Assembly (NCBI RefSeq): GCF_001601825.1
Contig: NZ_LUJK01000006.1
Coordinates: forward strand, 1 to 64,000
DNA from: Limnobacter sp. CACIAM 66H1
Lineage (GTDB): Bacteria; Pseudomonadota; Gammaproteobacteria; Burkholderiales; Burkholderiaceae_B
DNA length: 64,000 nt
Reading direction: 5' to 3'
Position numbers and translations under genes: made by a program
Notes under the pieces: model-generated
What the model was told of the DNA's origin: nothing
What the model saw: only the letters and a program-made list of their open reading frames with translations
The model's database searches: none
Shown here: positions 25,142 to 35,858 of the stretch, one piece after another
Numbering within the stretch: position 1 is the stretch's first letter
How the letters are laid out: the number at the start of each line of letters is the position of its first letter

Positions 25142-27010
25142 TCAAATCCAGGCGACTGACCGTCGTCGACTGCCAATCACGTCCAGTGGTCTTGCTGTAT
25201 TTCCATTCCAACCTTCAATGTAACAAGCACCTTTTGCAGCCCCCATTAAAATAGCGGCCGGTAGAGCCACGACCAGCATTTGTGCGGCTGTGCTAATAAT
25301 GGAGACTCCCAGGCTGATAGACCCAAACGGAATATTGAGCGGAAACTTCACCTTGGTTGCGGCCTCAGGTCCGCCCAAGGCCACGCCATTGCCAGCTGCC
25401 AAAGAAAGTATCAAAAACGCATCGACGGCTGCCCAGATCGAGCTGGCGATCGCCCTGCCAATGCTAAAACTGGTCACACGGGAGTTGGGCCGTTTAAGTG
25501 CAGTCTCCGTGATGTAACCCGCCAGCTTGGCAATTGGGCGAGTCAACTGGTAGTTGAGAGACAAAAGGACGCCATGATTAAACACCCTCAAACCCTCTGA
25601 AAACTTCGCCAAGCCACGGGTCAACGGTCCATACTGGTGGGAATTATTCAAAATGTTCTCTGCGCTGTAACGCAGTCCTTTCGCCGGGTGCCCTAACAAA
25701 GAGCCAGAACCCTGGGTGTCTTTCCGGGCAGAACCAAGCACATTGAGCAAACTACCAGGACCCTCCAGAATACGCTTTCGCAACTTCTCTGCCCCACTTT
25801 CAATGTGGTGACGAATGTCCATGAATTTCTTGTGAGGATCCGCATGAACGGCGGAATGCTCAACCAGATTGGTCAAGGCCAGAAAATGATTCTCACGGGC
25901 CAACAGTTCAGCTTTGTCAGACTTGGGATCCAGAAAACGGCCCGGTGTGCTACCCCAAGGACTCCATTCTGTCAGGTAAGATCCAATCGTCCTTTCAATG
26001 GCCCGTTTAACTTCCACCTCATTCTGCTTGCCACGTAGATTGCTCAGTAAACGATTCAAAAGAATGGGAGTCCCATCACCCGTGCAATACTTTTGCCCGA
26101 TCTTTTGCCGCAAAGCCCTGGAAAGCAGCAAGGCTGCACCAGGCTTGTCTTTCACATCGTTCAGCAATAAAAAAACACGGTGAAGGTGCCTGTCCTTGTT
26201 GAATTGAATCAGATCCGTGACCGCACTGCTCAGGTTCGACCTTGAGCCAGCGAGACAACTACCTGCCCCCAGGGCCAGCGAAACCAAAGCAGACACTGCG
26301 GATATGGCGCTGAAGCTACAAGCCAGCGCGCGCATATCGGTTTGCAAGGCCTGTTTCACATTGTTGAGCGCCTTGTGCATGCCTTCGATGAATACTCCGC
26401 GGGAGAACAACGCGACAATTCCCGCGACCACAGGCAATACCGCAAGCACGCGCAATTGACTTGTAAAGGACTTGTCATCCTGCTTTGGCGTGAACCATAT
26501 TTTGCTGATCTTGAGCAACAACCCGGTGGGTGCTGCGCCCAGCTCCGTCACGCCATTGGCGTAATGGGCCCATCTGGAAAGCTTGACTGCGCGTTGATCC
26601 TGTGTGGACAGACCAAACCCGGGGTGACGTAGTTGCGGGTTGAACCGCAAGTTGTCTTGCCTGTAAAAACGCGCCTTGACCAATGGGCTGCTTGAAACAT
26701 TCGCCGGTTTACCCTCGCATGCGCATTTGTATTGTTCTGAGAAAAGTGCCGCCGACACCCGCTGGCTGCTTTCATAAGCCGCCCGGTGATAGCGCTGGTC
26801 TGCATTGTTACCCTCAACCCATGCCCTCAGCCTGGATTGCCAGCCCGTGCGAACCAGTTGCCCATTGCCCAACGATTTGTAATTCGCCTTGCGAATGGTG
26901 TGTGCCCGGCATTTTTGCAATGAAAAATCGTCTTTGTCGGGAGAGTACCTTGATTGAACTGGCGCAACAGCGCCCGTATGGGTTGAGACCAATGGTGGGG
27001 AGCCAGCCAT
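25142..27010 (-). CDS. Unknown 622-aa protein with several hydrophobic segments
   Basis: I do not recognise a family. The N-terminal 180 residues are polar and Arg/Gln-rich with no signal peptide. Hydrophobic stretches occur near residues 190-215 (LAVLPVVAGIVALFSRGVFI), 235-255 (SAISAVSALVSLALGAG) and in the last 110 residues (AAVDAFLILSLAAGNGVALGG; MLVVALPAAILMGAAKG). The middle is charged and helical. The layout, with a soluble N-terminus and late paired membrane helices, resembles some secreted effectors or translocators, but that is speculation. It stands alone between the csp terminator and the HAD gene. A shorter start is possible. Confidence 0.55.
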   Translation of the reverse strand: MAGSPPLVSTHTGAVAPVQSRYSPDKDDFSLQKCRAHTIRKANYKSLGNGQLVRTGWQSRLRAWVEGNNADQRYHRAAYESSQRVSAALFSEQYKCACEGKPANVSSSPLVKARFYRQDNLRFNPQLRHPGFGLSTQDQRAVKLSRWAHYANGVTELGAAPTGLLLKISKIWFTPKQDDKSFTSQLRVLAVLPVVAGIVALFSRGVFIEGMHKALNNVKQALQTDMRALACSFSAISAVSALVSLALGAGSCLAGSRSNLSSAVTDLIQFNKDRHLHRVFLLLNDVKDKPGAALLLSRALRQKIGQKYCTGDGTPILLNRLLSNLRGKQNEVEVKRAIERTIGSYLTEWSPWGSTPGRFLDPKSDKAELLARENHFLALTNLVEHSAVHADPHKKFMDIRHHIESGAEKLRKRILEGPGSLLNVLGSARKDTQGSGSLLGHPAKGLRYSAENILNNSHQYGPLTRGLAKFSEGLRVFNHGVLLSLNYQLTRPIAKLAGYITETALKRPNSRVTSFSIGRAIASSIWAAVDAFLILSLAAGNGVALGGPEAATKVKFPLNIPFGSISLGVSIISTAAQMLVVALPAAILMGAAKGACYIEGWNGNTARPLDVIGSRRRSVAWI

Positions 27011-27111
27011 TACAACTTCCTTTGCTTGAATTCAAGACAAGGATTGACAGTATTTTTTCACCACAGTGACATGATTCTGGGTTGCTGGCAAAAACCGGGA
27101 CCACCACTCCC

Positions 27112-27780
27112 TCATACGAGGGACAAGACATCGTTCAAATTCCGACCCGTGGCCATGGGCTCGACATCCAACCGCTCCAAAGGTAAGCCAGCGCGGTTCA
27201 CCCATAGAGTTGGTAAACCAAACCAGGTAGCACCGCAGGCGTCCCAACAATTGCTGGAGACGAACAGCGCATCCGCAGCCCTTACACCGAAGTGATCAAG
27301 GCCCATTTGATAGACAGAACCATGAATTTTGAAGGTTTGCAGCGCATCGACTGACAACACCGCATCCAGCAAATCCTGAAAGTTGGCGCCACGTACGGCC
27401 ACATTCAACATCTCTGGATTGCCATTGGACAGAATTGCAGTTTTGATTCCACGGTCTTTGAGTGCCTGCAAAACCGCTCGGTTTTCCGGATAGGCGGCCA
27501 GACTTGAATACACATTCAACAACCGACGTTGCCGTTCTTCTGTCAAATCGAGTTTTAGCACCTCGCAGGCGTATCGCAACGCATCAATGGTGATATCCCA
27601 AAAAGGTTTGTAACGTTCGGCCATGGCGCGCAGGCGGGTGTATTCAATCTGCTTGTCACGCCACAACACTGAAAGCGCAGATCCATGACCAGGAAAAATT
27701 TGTTCGGCGGTACTGGACACGGAATACACATCAAACAGGGTGCCATAGGCATCAAAAAGAACCAATTGGGGAGTCGCCAT
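27112..27780 (-). CDS. HAD-superfamily haloacid dehalogenase type II
   Basis: This HAD hydrolase of the (S)-2-haloacid dehalogenase type would replace the halogen of 2-haloalkanoic acids by hydroxyl. The nucleophile motif is LFDAYGTLFDVYSV (Asp near residue 9 from the chosen ATG). LSNGNPEML supplies motif II, FKIHGSVYQMG the Lys motif, and FVSSNCWDACGATWFGLPTLWVNR the acidic motif. I chose ATG 27780 (MATPQLVLFDAYG); an upstream in-frame start at 27801 adds seven residues. It is divergent from the LysR gene, which may regulate it. The natural substrate may differ from haloacids. Confidence 0.88.
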   Translation of the reverse strand: MATPQLVLFDAYGTLFDVYSVSSTAEQIFPGHGSALSVLWRDKQIEYTRLRAMAERYKPFWDITIDALRYACEVLKLDLTEERQRRLLNVYSSLAAYPENRAVLQALKDRGIKTAILSNGNPEMLNVAVRGANFQDLLDAVLSVDALQTFKIHGSVYQMGLDHFGVRAADALFVSSNCWDACGATWFGLPTLWVNRAGLPLERLDVEPMATGRNLNDVLSLV

Positions 27781-27883
27781 TGCTCGTACCTCGACATTCA
27801 CATGGATTAATCTCTAGTTTATTGAATAAAACCACCGTACTCTTTCGGTTAATTGAATACATTTTTACCTTTTAAGCAAAAAC

Positions 27884-28786
27884 ATGGACCACTTCAAACA
27901 AATCACCACCTTTGCTGCCGTGGCGACCAAGGGCAGTCTTTCGGCCGCGGCCAGAGAAGAAGGCGTAGCACCCGCGGTAATCAGCCGAAGACTGGATGCA
28001 CTGGAGGAGCGCCTGGGGGTCAAACTATTGCTTCGCACCACCCGGACTTTGAATCTGACCTATGAGGGCTCGGCATTCCTTGAAGACTGCCAGCGAATAT
28101 TGAATGACCTGGCCAATGCTGAGGCCAGCGTCAGTCTGGGTGGAATCAAAGCCAGTGGACACCTTCGCGTGTCCGCACCAGGCGGATTTGGAAGGCAGCA
28201 TGTGGCCCCTTTGGTGCATGATTTTGTGCGAGAACATCCGGAAGTCACTGTGTCACTCGACCTCTCAGACCGGGTAGTCGATTTGTTAAACGAAAACATG
28301 GACTGTGCTGTAAGAATTGGTGTATTGCCCGATTCCAGCCTGGTGGGTGTAAAACTGGCCGACAACCAGAGACTGGTGGTGGCCACTCCCACCTACCTTC
28401 AGCGCCACGGCTGCCCGATGCATCCGGGCGATCTGGTGAATCACAACTGCCTGAACCTGGTGAGCTCGGGCGCACCAGGCGGTTGGCTCTTCACCATCAA
28501 CGGTGAGGCAACGTCCATCCGGGTAAGCGGCAGCCTCTCTTGCAATGATGGTTCATCCATTCTGGACTGGGCTTTGAACGATGCTGGCCTGGCGTGGCGA
28601 AGCCGATGGGAAGTTCAACCACATCTTCGCAATGGAAGTCTCGTGACGGTGCTGGACGAGTTTATTGCACCTCCGAACGCCATTTACGCCGTATTCCCTC
28701 AAAGAAGGCACCTCCCCTTGCGCGTGCGTTTGTGGATCGATTTTCTGAAACACCGCTACAGCGTTGACTCTTACTGGAATACCTGA
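27884..28786 (+). CDS. LysR-family transcriptional regulator
   Basis: This 300-aa protein has an N-terminal winged HTH (FAAVATKGSLSAAAREEGVAPAVISRRLDALEERLGVKLLLRTTR, given here by its ends FAAVATKG and LLLRTTR, residues 9-53). A periplasmic-binding-like effector domain follows from about residue 90. It belongs to the group of short LysR regulators near AaeR/DmlR. The divergent layout with the HAD dehalogenase gene (about 100 bp apart) suggests control of that gene. Confidence 0.92.
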   Translation: MDHFKQITTFAAVATKGSLSAAAREEGVAPAVISRRLDALEERLGVKLLLRTTRTLNLTYEGSAFLEDCQRILNDLANAEASVSLGGIKASGHLRVSAPGGFGRQHVAPLVHDFVREHPEVTVSLDLSDRVVDLLNENMDCAVRIGVLPDSSLVGVKLADNQRLVVATPTYLQRHGCPMHPGDLVNHNCLNLVSSGAPGGWLFTINGEATSIRVSGSLSCNDGSSILDWALNDAGLAWRSRWEVQPHLRNGSLVTVLDEFIAPPNAIYAVFPQRRHLPLRVRLWIDFLKHRYSVDSYWNT

Positions 28787-28872
28787 AACTTGAGGGCAAT
28801 AAACCGCGAAAAGGCCCCTTTAATCCTCGAATTGATGCGCGGGCAGGTGTAACAAAATAGCTGTGGGGTGAT

Positions 28873-31800
28873 ATGCCCCGAAGAATCAGCTCCCCTTTTT
28901 CCACTTGCCACAGGTCGTATCAGTTGACTACAAGCAAAATCCGATATCAATGGATTCTCGCCGCAGCCATGCTCTGCGTGCTTGGCCTTGCTTTGCTTGC
29001 GATGGCCGCCGCAGACTTGCGACGCATCAACAATTCAGCTGAACACAATACGCAGACTCAGCTACGATTGCTTCACGATATTCTGCACGATGAGTTCAGT
29101 GCAATTGTCCGGTCATTTGATGAAGCCACCTTACAGCTCTCAGACAATATTGAAGTCAACAACAGCACCAACATCCACAAGCGACTTGAGTTGTTGAAAA
29201 GCGCCTTGCCCGCCATGGAAACCATTATTGCCAGAGACTCGGTCGGCAATATTTTGGGGCAAACCGGAGTAGACAAACACCTTATCAACACCAAAGCTGA
29301 CTTCACCCCGAATGCACGGCTGCTGCACAACGAGAGGCTGGTCTCGTTCTCCCATGGGTTCAACGACGACAGGCAATTGGTGCTGGTTGTCAACTACCAG
29401 ATCAAAGACACTCGGGGCGAGATGCTGGGTGTCATTCAAGGCCGATTCAATGCCCGCTACCTGGAGCGCAAAATTTCATCCCTTCAGCTAAGCGAGCACA
29501 TGCGCAGTGGGTTGGCTTATAAAGACGGCACTGTTTTATTGATTCAACCGGAATTCAGCCAGATTGTGGGCAAACAATTGCCCTACTTTGAATCTTTTCG
29601 ATCGCTGGCTGATACACCACAGGCTGCAAGAAATTTAGTTGAGCATGGGTTGTTCAAGGATCATTATTTTGCAAGCCTGTCACTGGCCAATTCGGATCAG
29701 TTAAACACGCCCATTCCCCTCTACCTGATCACTTGGGCGGATGCAGCGCCCATGAAGGTGCAGTGGCGGGAGCAGACCATCAGTCTGTTTCTGGGTTACG
29801 TTGCCTTTTGCATATTGGCGGTGCTGATGGTGAAAGCCAGCATGACCTATCAGGCCCAACAGGTGTTGGCGAGAGAAAAAGCCAAAGCCGACCAGCAATT
29901 CAATGATGAGCGTTTTCAACTCGCCACGGAGAGCGCGGGTATTGGAGTTTGGGAATACAACATCCAGGACAAGTTCATTCGCTGGGACAGTGCCATGCGC
30001 AAAATCTACGGCGTGAAAGATGAACAGGAACTCGTGTCGTACAAAGAGTGGCTGAATTATGTGGTCCCTGAGGATGTCAACAAGCTGGGTACTGTGTTGC
30101 TCGAAGCTTCAAAAAACCAGGACACCTTTCAATTCAACTTCAACATTCGCCGGGCGAGCGATGGGCGCATTCGCAACATTCAGGCCCGCGCGAAAACCCA
30201 CAGAAACGCCAAAGGCATTCCATTCCGAATGATTGGGGTGAATGTGGATGTGACTGTACAGCGCCAGTTTGAAGACGCTTTGCGTGAGGCCGAGGCCAGA
30301 TTCCGTTCCTCGTTTGAATGGGCGGCAATCGGCATGGCGATGCTGGACTTCAAGGGTCAGTTTTTACAGGTCAACAAAGCACTCTCTGACATTCTTGGTT
30401 ACAGCGAAGAGGAATTGCTGGGGTTTAGTTTTGACGCGATTACGCACCCTCAAGACACCATGCAGCACACCCATCTGGTGCGCGATGTACTCAAGGGGCG
30501 TCGTCACAATTATCAACTTGAAAAACGCTACATTCACAAAGAAGGGCATGTGGTGTGGGTTCACCTGTCGGTCTCGGCAGTGCGCAATGACAAAGGTCGG
30601 GTGATCTACTTTATTTCCCAGATTCAAGACATATCAGAGCGCAAACGAAATGAGGCCACGCTGATTGAGCGGGAGCATTTTCTGCGAACTTTGTCTGAAT
30701 GTTTGCCGGGATTGGTGTCGTACTGGAGTACGGATTTGCGTTGCCATTTTGCAAACCGCAACCATGAAAAATGGTCGAATATTCCAGCAGACAAAATGCG
30801 AGGCCAGCACATGCGCAAGGTGCTGGGTGAAGAACTGTTCATTCATGATCACCACTATGTGCTGGGTGTACTGAAAGGAGAGAAGCAGCGTTTTGAGCGA
30901 CGAAAACCCTTGCCCTCTGGTGGCTATGCCGACATGCTGGTGCATTTGATTCCGGATGTACTGTACGGCAAGGTTGAGGGCTTCTTCTCGATTTCGACGA
31001 ACATTACCGACTTCAAGGCCCAACAACGCGAGCTAGAACGGATCAACCACGTACTCACCGAGCGCACTCAACAGGCCGAGGCCGCGAGCAAGGCAAAAGG
31101 CGCTTTTCTGGCCAATATGAGCCATGAAATACGTACCCCCATGAATGCAATCGTAGGCTTGCTGCAATTACTGGAAGACACCGAACTGCAAGCCAAGCAA
31201 CGCGACTACCTCAGCAAAATCGGCTCGGCAGCCGATGTATTGCTGAACGTGTTGAACGATATTCTGGATATTTCAAGGGTTGAAGCCAACAAACTGGAAC
31301 TCAGCCACAACCGTTTCCTGTTGGATCAGGTACTGAGCAAAGCCACCGATTTGTTTGCGTACAGGGCCGAAGAAAAAGCAATTCAACTGTATTGCACCAA
31401 AGACGCAAACTGTCCCGTCAGCCTGAAAGGTGACCGACTGCGCCTGGCGCAAATTTTGAACAATCTGCTGTCCAATGCCTTGAAGTTCACCGACAAGGGA
31501 CGGATTCATTTGCAGGTTCAAAGCCTGGCCAACGGCAGGCAGTTGCAGTTCAGTGTGAAAGACACTGGCATTGGCATGAACGAGGAACAGTGCGCAGCCA
31601 TCTTCCAGCCTTTCAGCCAGGTCGATGACAGCTCCTCACGCCGGTATGGTGGCGCTGGTCTGGGCCTGTCGATCTGTAAAAATCTGGTTGAGTTGATGGG
31701 CGGACAAATTTGGGTAGAAAGCACACCAGGTTTGGGTACCACCTTCCATTTCACGGTGGATTGCATAGAACCGGAATTCCAGATCCGGGCAGAGGATCAG

Positions 31801-32250
31801 CAGGCCCTGAAATTGCAAACCCAGACAGCGCCTGCGGAAACGGGCCCTTCCGTTCCACCCATGTTGAACAAGCGGGTGCTTGTCGTTGACGACCACAAAC
31901 TAAACCGTATGGTGGCCTCGGAAATGCTCAAGAAATGGGGCGCACAGGTGCATCTTGCAGAAAATGGCAAAGAAGCTGTGCAAGCCTGTGTTACAGAGCG
32001 TTATGACATGGTGTTGATGGACTTGCAAATGCCTGAAATGGATGGCTATGAGGCCACTGCAAGAATTCTTGAGGAACTGGGCAACGCGGCTCCACCGATT
32101 GTCGCCGTAACTGCATCGGCCAGCGAACAGGATCGTATGGACATTCTGAATGCTGGCATGTGTGAACATGTCATCAAACCATTCAAGAAAGAGACATTGA
32201 TTCGAATACTGCTTGACATTCAGGGTCAGCAATCCACCGAATCGCTTTAA
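28873..32250 (+). CDS. Hybrid sensor histidine kinase with periplasmic sensor, three PAS domains and receiver
   Basis: This 1125-aa membrane kinase has a TM helix at about 27-46, a periplasmic sensory region of about 250 residues, and a second TM at about 302-323. Three PAS domains follow (starting near 345, 470 and 600). The HisKA motif FLANMSHEIRTPMNAIVG carries the phospho-accepting H751. The HATPase domain has DTGIGM and GGAGLGLSICKNLVELMGG. The C-terminal receiver has VLVVDDHK and acceptor D1050 (VLMDLQMPEMDG). No separate response regulator is adjacent, so the phosphate probably passes to an Hpt protein elsewhere. The input signal is unknown. Confidence 0.92.
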   Translation: MPRRISSPFSTCHRSYQLTTSKIRYQWILAAAMLCVLGLALLAMAAADLRRINNSAEHNTQTQLRLLHDILHDEFSAIVRSFDEATLQLSDNIEVNNSTNIHKRLELLKSALPAMETIIARDSVGNILGQTGVDKHLINTKADFTPNARLLHNERLVSFSHGFNDDRQLVLVVNYQIKDTRGEMLGVIQGRFNARYLERKISSLQLSEHMRSGLAYKDGTVLLIQPEFSQIVGKQLPYFESFRSLADTPQAARNLVEHGLFKDHYFASLSLANSDQLNTPIPLYLITWADAAPMKVQWREQTISLFLGYVAFCILAVLMVKASMTYQAQQVLAREKAKADQQFNDERFQLATESAGIGVWEYNIQDKFIRWDSAMRKIYGVKDEQELVSYKEWLNYVVPEDVNKLGTVLLEASKNQDTFQFNFNIRRASDGRIRNIQARAKTHRNAKGIPFRMIGVNVDVTVQRQFEDALREAEARFRSSFEWAAIGMAMLDFKGQFLQVNKALSDILGYSEEELLGFSFDAITHPQDTMQHTHLVRDVLKGRRHNYQLEKRYIHKEGHVVWVHLSVSAVRNDKGRVIYFISQIQDISERKRNEATLIEREHFLRTLSECLPGLVSYWSTDLRCHFANRNHEKWSNIPADKMRGQHMRKVLGEELFIHDHHYVLGVLKGEKQRFERRKPLPSGGYADMLVHLIPDVLYGKVEGFFSISTNITDFKAQQRELERINHVLTERTQQAEAASKAKGAFLANMSHEIRTPMNAIVGLLQLLEDTELQAKQRDYLSKIGSAADVLLNVLNDILDISRVEANKLELSHNRFLLDQVLSKATDLFAYRAEEKAIQLYCTKDANCPVSLKGDRLRLAQILNNLLSNALKFTDKGRIHLQVQSLANGRQLQFSVKDTGIGMNEEQCAAIFQPFSQVDDSSSRRYGGAGLGLSICKNLVELMGGQIWVESTPGLGTTFHFTVDCIEPEFQIRAEDQQALKLQTQTAPAETGPSVPPMLNKRVLVVDDHKLNRMVASEMLKKWGAQVHLAENGKEAVQACVTERYDMVLMDLQMPEMDGYEATARILEELGNAAPPIVAVTASASEQDRMDILNAGMCEHVIKPFKKETLIRILLDIQGQQSTESL

Positions 32251-32359
32251 CTCCAAAGCACTCAAAAGGGGAATCCCCCAAAACTAGAGATGCTTCACTT
32301 TGTGAACATTGGCGATACTTGGCGCACTACAACAAGTAAACCACCACAAAGGAAGTGCC

Positions 32360-33988
32360 ATGTTCAATACCATACGTGCCAAACTCGGTTTTGGCTTCGC
32401 TCTCGTCATTGTCTTGGGCCTGCTCACAGGCGCACTGGGCCTGATCAACGCCAAGAAAATCATGGATGGAGCTCAGGCCAATGAGCACACCCATGAAGTG
32501 TTGCGAGAGGTCGGTCTGATCCGGGAAAACATGACCAATATCGAAACCGGTCAACGCGGCTTTTTGGTGACGGGATACCCCACTTATCTGGAGCCCTACA
32601 CCGAAGGTAAAAAGGAAATTGACATCCACTTCGATGCAGCGATCAAACTCACTTCGGACAACCCGACACAAACCGAGAGATTGAGCCAACTGCGGGACAT
32701 GTATTCGAACTGGCTGAATCTTTCAATCGAGAAGAACATTGAGTTGCGTCAGTCACTGAACAATCAGGAGATCGATCAGACCGAGTTCATGAACCGGTTC
32801 ATCGCCTTGTCCGGCAAACCCATCATGGACAAAATGCGGGAGCTGATTGGGCAGATTGAACAAGAAGAACTGAATTTGTTGAAGGTTCGTACTCAGGCGG
32901 CCGAAACGACATACCAAACGGCTTTGTGGTCTGTGGCAGCCGCCCTGATTGCAAGCTTTGTGGTGGGCGTTTTTGCCACCATCAGTTTGGTGAAGTTATT
33001 GCACAACAAATTGGGCACTGCAGGCAAACACATCAATGCCCTGGCCAACGGAGAATTGAACAGCCCCATTCACCACCAGAACAAAGACGAAGTGGACCAG
33101 TTGCTGGCCGCTTTGGCGACCGCGCAGGGCAACTTGAAGAAACTGATTGATGGCATTCGCCACTCTGCGCTGGAATTAAGCAGCAGTGCTACACAGGTCA
33201 AAGAATCTTCATCAACCATGGCCAATGCGGGTGTGGAGCAAGCCGATGCCACGTCATCCATGGCTGCAGCAGTCGAAGAGCTGACCGTCAGTATTTCTCA
33301 AATTTCCGAGAATTCAAACGATGCCACGGCCACCGCCAATGCGGCACGCGAATCGGCCGACAATGGCATGGTGACTTTGAGTGAGGTGGTTGCGGGCATT
33401 CAGCGAATTGCGCAGGCCGTAAAAACCAGTGCGCAAGCTGTCCAGACACTGGAGAAACAATCGGCAGACATTTCCGAAATCGTATCCACGATCACTGAGA
33501 TTGCAGACCGTACCAACCTGCTTGCCCTGAATGCAGCGATTGAAGCTGCGCGTGCTGGCGAACAGGGGCGTGGCTTTGCAGTGGTGGCTGATGAGGTGCG
33601 AAAACTGGCTGAGCAAACCAAAGGGTCAACGGACAGAGTCTCCAGCATGGTTTTTGAAATCCAGAACATCACGCAAGGTGCGGTGAAGTCGATGGATGCC
33701 TCGGTGCAATTGGTGCAGGAGGGAATCAATCAAGCGGATGTGGTAAACACTACCATCCAGAAAATCAAGTCTGATTCGGATCGGGTATCTGAGGCAATTG
33801 CCGCCATCGCAGTGTCCATGAAAGAGCAATCGAATGTCAGCATAGAGATCAGCCGTAACGTAGAGCGTGTCGCTCAAATGACCGAAGAAAATACGGCTGC
33901 TGCCCAGCAAAACACACAAGTTGCGACACACTTGTCGAGCGTTTCGCAATCGATGATGAATGCTGTCAAAGTATTCAAGACAGAATAA
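32360..33988 (+). CDS. Methyl-accepting chemotaxis protein with CHASE3 sensor
   Basis: This 542-aa chemoreceptor has a TM helix near residues 8-27 and a CHASE3 periplasmic domain ([19 protein letters not shown] is its hallmark, about 63-81). A second TM lies near 190-212, then HAMP, then the signalling hairpin [47 protein letters not shown], given by its ends IVSTITEI and RKLAEQT (about 373-420). I chose ATG 32360 with AAAGGAAG upstream over the longer frame at 32309. A CheR/CheD/CheB set lies at 58856-61598 but no CheA or CheW is in the window. Confidence 0.94.
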   Translation: MFNTIRAKLGFGFALVIVLGLLTGALGLINAKKIMDGAQANEHTHEVLREVGLIRENMTNIETGQRGFLVTGYPTYLEPYTEGKKEIDIHFDAAIKLTSDNPTQTERLSQLRDMYSNWLNLSIEKNIELRQSLNNQEIDQTEFMNRFIALSGKPIMDKMRELIGQIEQEELNLLKVRTQAAETTYQTALWSVAAALIASFVVGVFATISLVKLLHNKLGTAGKHINALANGELNSPIHHQNKDEVDQLLAALATAQGNLKKLIDGIRHSALELSSSATQVKESSSTMANAGVEQADATSSMAAAVEELTVSISQISENSNDATATANAARESADNGMVTLSEVVAGIQRIAQAVKTSAQAVQTLEKQSADISEIVSTITEIADRTNLLALNAAIEAARAGEQGRGFAVVADEVRKLAEQTKGSTDRVSSMVFEIQNITQGAVKSMDASVQLVQEGINQADVVNTTIQKIKSDSDRVSEAIAAIAVSMKEQSNVSIEISRNVERVAQMTEENTAAAQQNTQVATHLSSVSQSMMNAVKVFKTE

Positions 33989-34093
33989 GACGCATTCTCT
34001 ACGCAACTTTGGGGCCAAGTCCTTGTCTATGAAGCAGGTGTGTTCCATACGCACTTGCTATCATTAGAACAATACCATTTGGAATACCCCATC

Positions 34094-35782
34094 ATGCCCC
34101 ATGACGTTTCCCTGATTGCCACCTTGGCATTTGGCTTTGGCCTTGCGCTCATTTTCGGTTTTATTGCAGAAAAACTGAAGGCTCCAGCCTTGTTGGGCTA
34201 TCTGGTCGCCGGATTTCTGATTGGTCCAGCCACACCTGGATTTGTCGCCGACCCCGCGCTGACCAATCAACTGGCGGAAGTCGGTGTAATGCTGCTCATG
34301 TTCGGTGTGGGTATGCACTTCTCGCTCAATGATTTGCTGGCCGTGAAGAAGATTGCCGTGCCGGGCGCCATCGTTCAAATGACAGCCGCAACTCTACTTG
34401 GCATGGGAGTGGCCTATTTCTGGGATTGGCCCATGGGCCAGAGCCTGGTGTTTGGCCTTGCATTGTCAGTGGCCAGCACCGTGGTATTGCTGAAGGCACT
34501 GGAAGCCCGCGGCATGTTGACCAGTGCAAACGGTCAAATTGCGGTGGGTTGGCTGGTGGTTGAAGACCTGGCCATGGTACTGATTCTGGTTTTGCTTCCG
34601 CCACTGGCAGGTTTGTTGAAAGGCGGAACCCTGGATCCAGAGACCAATCTGGTCTTCGACATTGGTTTCACTCTGGTGAAGGTGGCGCTTTTTATGGGCT
34701 TGATGCTGGTGGTGGGCAAGCGGGTGATTCCCTGGATGCTTTGGCACATTGCGAAAACGGGTTCCCGTGAATTGTTCACACTCTCAGTCATTGCAATGGC
34801 CATCAGTCTCGCTTTCGTTGCCGCAGGGCTGTTCGATGTGTCCTTCGCACTTGGCGCCTTCTTCGCAGGCATGGTGATGCGGGAATCAGAACTGAGCCAC
34901 CGCGCAGCCGAGGAGTCCCTGCCCTTGCGGGATGCCTTCGCCGTTCTGTTTTTTGTTTCTGTAGGCATGTTGTTTCAACTTGACGTCATCCTCGAATACC
35001 CACTTCGCGTGCTCGCCGTGGTGGCAATTATTGTGTTGGGCAAATCGCTGGCCGCCGGGGTGCTGGTATTGATGTTCAAGTACCCCTTGAAAAGCGCCTT
35101 GATAATTGCGGCCAGCCTTGCTCAAATCGGTGAATTCTCTTTCATCTTGATTGGGCTGGGGTTGTATCTCGGTCTTGTAGATCTTCAGGTACAAAGCCTT
35201 GTTGTATCGGGCGCAATTTTATCGATTGCCCTGAACCCCGTGGTGTTCTCTTTGATCCCAAAATTGAATGACGGAATGGTGAGACGGTTTCAATGGGTAC
35301 GCAATTTGAATGCGCGCAGCCACACCATGGAAGAACTCCCTCAACAAACCGATGGCAAATACCTCGGCAAACACGTTGTGCTGGTAGGTCACACGGAGCT
35401 CAGTAAAAAAATTGCCAAGTCACTGAAGAAAAAAAATGTACCCATGGTCATTGTGGACACCAGCCGTGAAGTGGTGGCCAAACTGAGAAAGAATGGACAG
35501 GCTGCCGTGTCTGGCGAATATGCAGATCCGGTGACTTTGGTTCAAGCGCACACCACCAACGCCAATAGCCTGATCATCGCCACAGGCGATACTCCGGGGC
35601 TGACCCAGATGATTGAGAACGCCAAAATGCTGAACCCAGCGATTCAAGTGTTTGTTCAGGCGTACTCGAAGGAGGAAAAGCAAATGCTCGACGCGCTGCC
35701 CGATGTGCATGTTTACCGATGGGAAGACACTTTGAGCGACGCCATTGTTCATGACCTGATCAAGGCCAGACAGACAGCTTGA
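34094..35782 (+). CDS. Kef-type (YbaL-like) cation:proton antiporter with TrkA-N domain
   Basis: This inner-membrane monovalent cation/proton antiporter of the CPA2 family has about 562 residues from ATG 34094. Twelve or so membrane segments occupy the first 390 residues, with LGYLVAGFLIGP and SVASTVVLLKALEARGML typical of the fold. A cytosolic TrkA-N nucleotide-binding domain follows (HVVLVGHTELSKKIAKSL, about 425-545). The order and sequence match YbaL more than KefB/C. A longer frame from 34040 is less likely because ATG 34094 directly precedes the usual N-terminal PHDVSLI. A terminator follows. Confidence 0.9.
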   Translation: MPHDVSLIATLAFGFGLALIFGFIAEKLKAPALLGYLVAGFLIGPATPGFVADPALTNQLAEVGVMLLMFGVGMHFSLNDLLAVKKIAVPGAIVQMTAATLLGMGVAYFWDWPMGQSLVFGLALSVASTVVLLKALEARGMLTSANGQIAVGWLVVEDLAMVLILVLLPPLAGLLKGGTLDPETNLVFDIGFTLVKVALFMGLMLVVGKRVIPWMLWHIAKTGSRELFTLSVIAMAISLAFVAAGLFDVSFALGAFFAGMVMRESELSHRAAEESLPLRDAFAVLFFVSVGMLFQLDVILEYPLRVLAVVAIIVLGKSLAAGVLVLMFKYPLKSALIIAASLAQIGEFSFILIGLGLYLGLVDLQVQSLVVSGAILSIALNPVVFSLIPKLNDGMVRRFQWVRNLNARSHTMEELPQQTDGKYLGKHVVLVGHTELSKKIAKSLKKKNVPMVIVDTSREVVAKLRKNGQAAVSGEYADPVTLVQAHTTNANSLIIATGDTPGLTQMIENAKMLNPAIQVFVQAYSKEEKQMLDALPDVHVYRWEDTLSDAIVHDLIKARQTA

Positions 35783-35797
35783 GTGGCACCAAATAAA

Positions 35798-35824
35798 AAG
35801 CCCGGCAAGTTTCTTACCGGGCTT
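35798..35824 (+). terminator. Hairpin terminator after the antiporter gene
   Basis: AAGCCCGG (35798-35805) pairs with CCGGGCTT (35817-35824) around an 11-base loop and is preceded by an A-run. On the reverse strand the A-run becomes a T-tract, so this may also terminate transcription coming from aceA. Confidence 0.7.
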
Positions 35825-35837
35825 CAGCACTCGCTGT

Positions 35838-35858
35838 TGAGCCTTTTGTAAAGGCTCA
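35838..35858. terminator. Second hairpin between the antiporter gene and aceA
   Basis: TGAGCCTTT (35838-35846) and AAAGGCTCA (35850-35858) pair perfectly with a TGT loop. There is no T-tract on either side, so termination is uncertain. It lies between two convergent genes. Confidence 0.45.
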
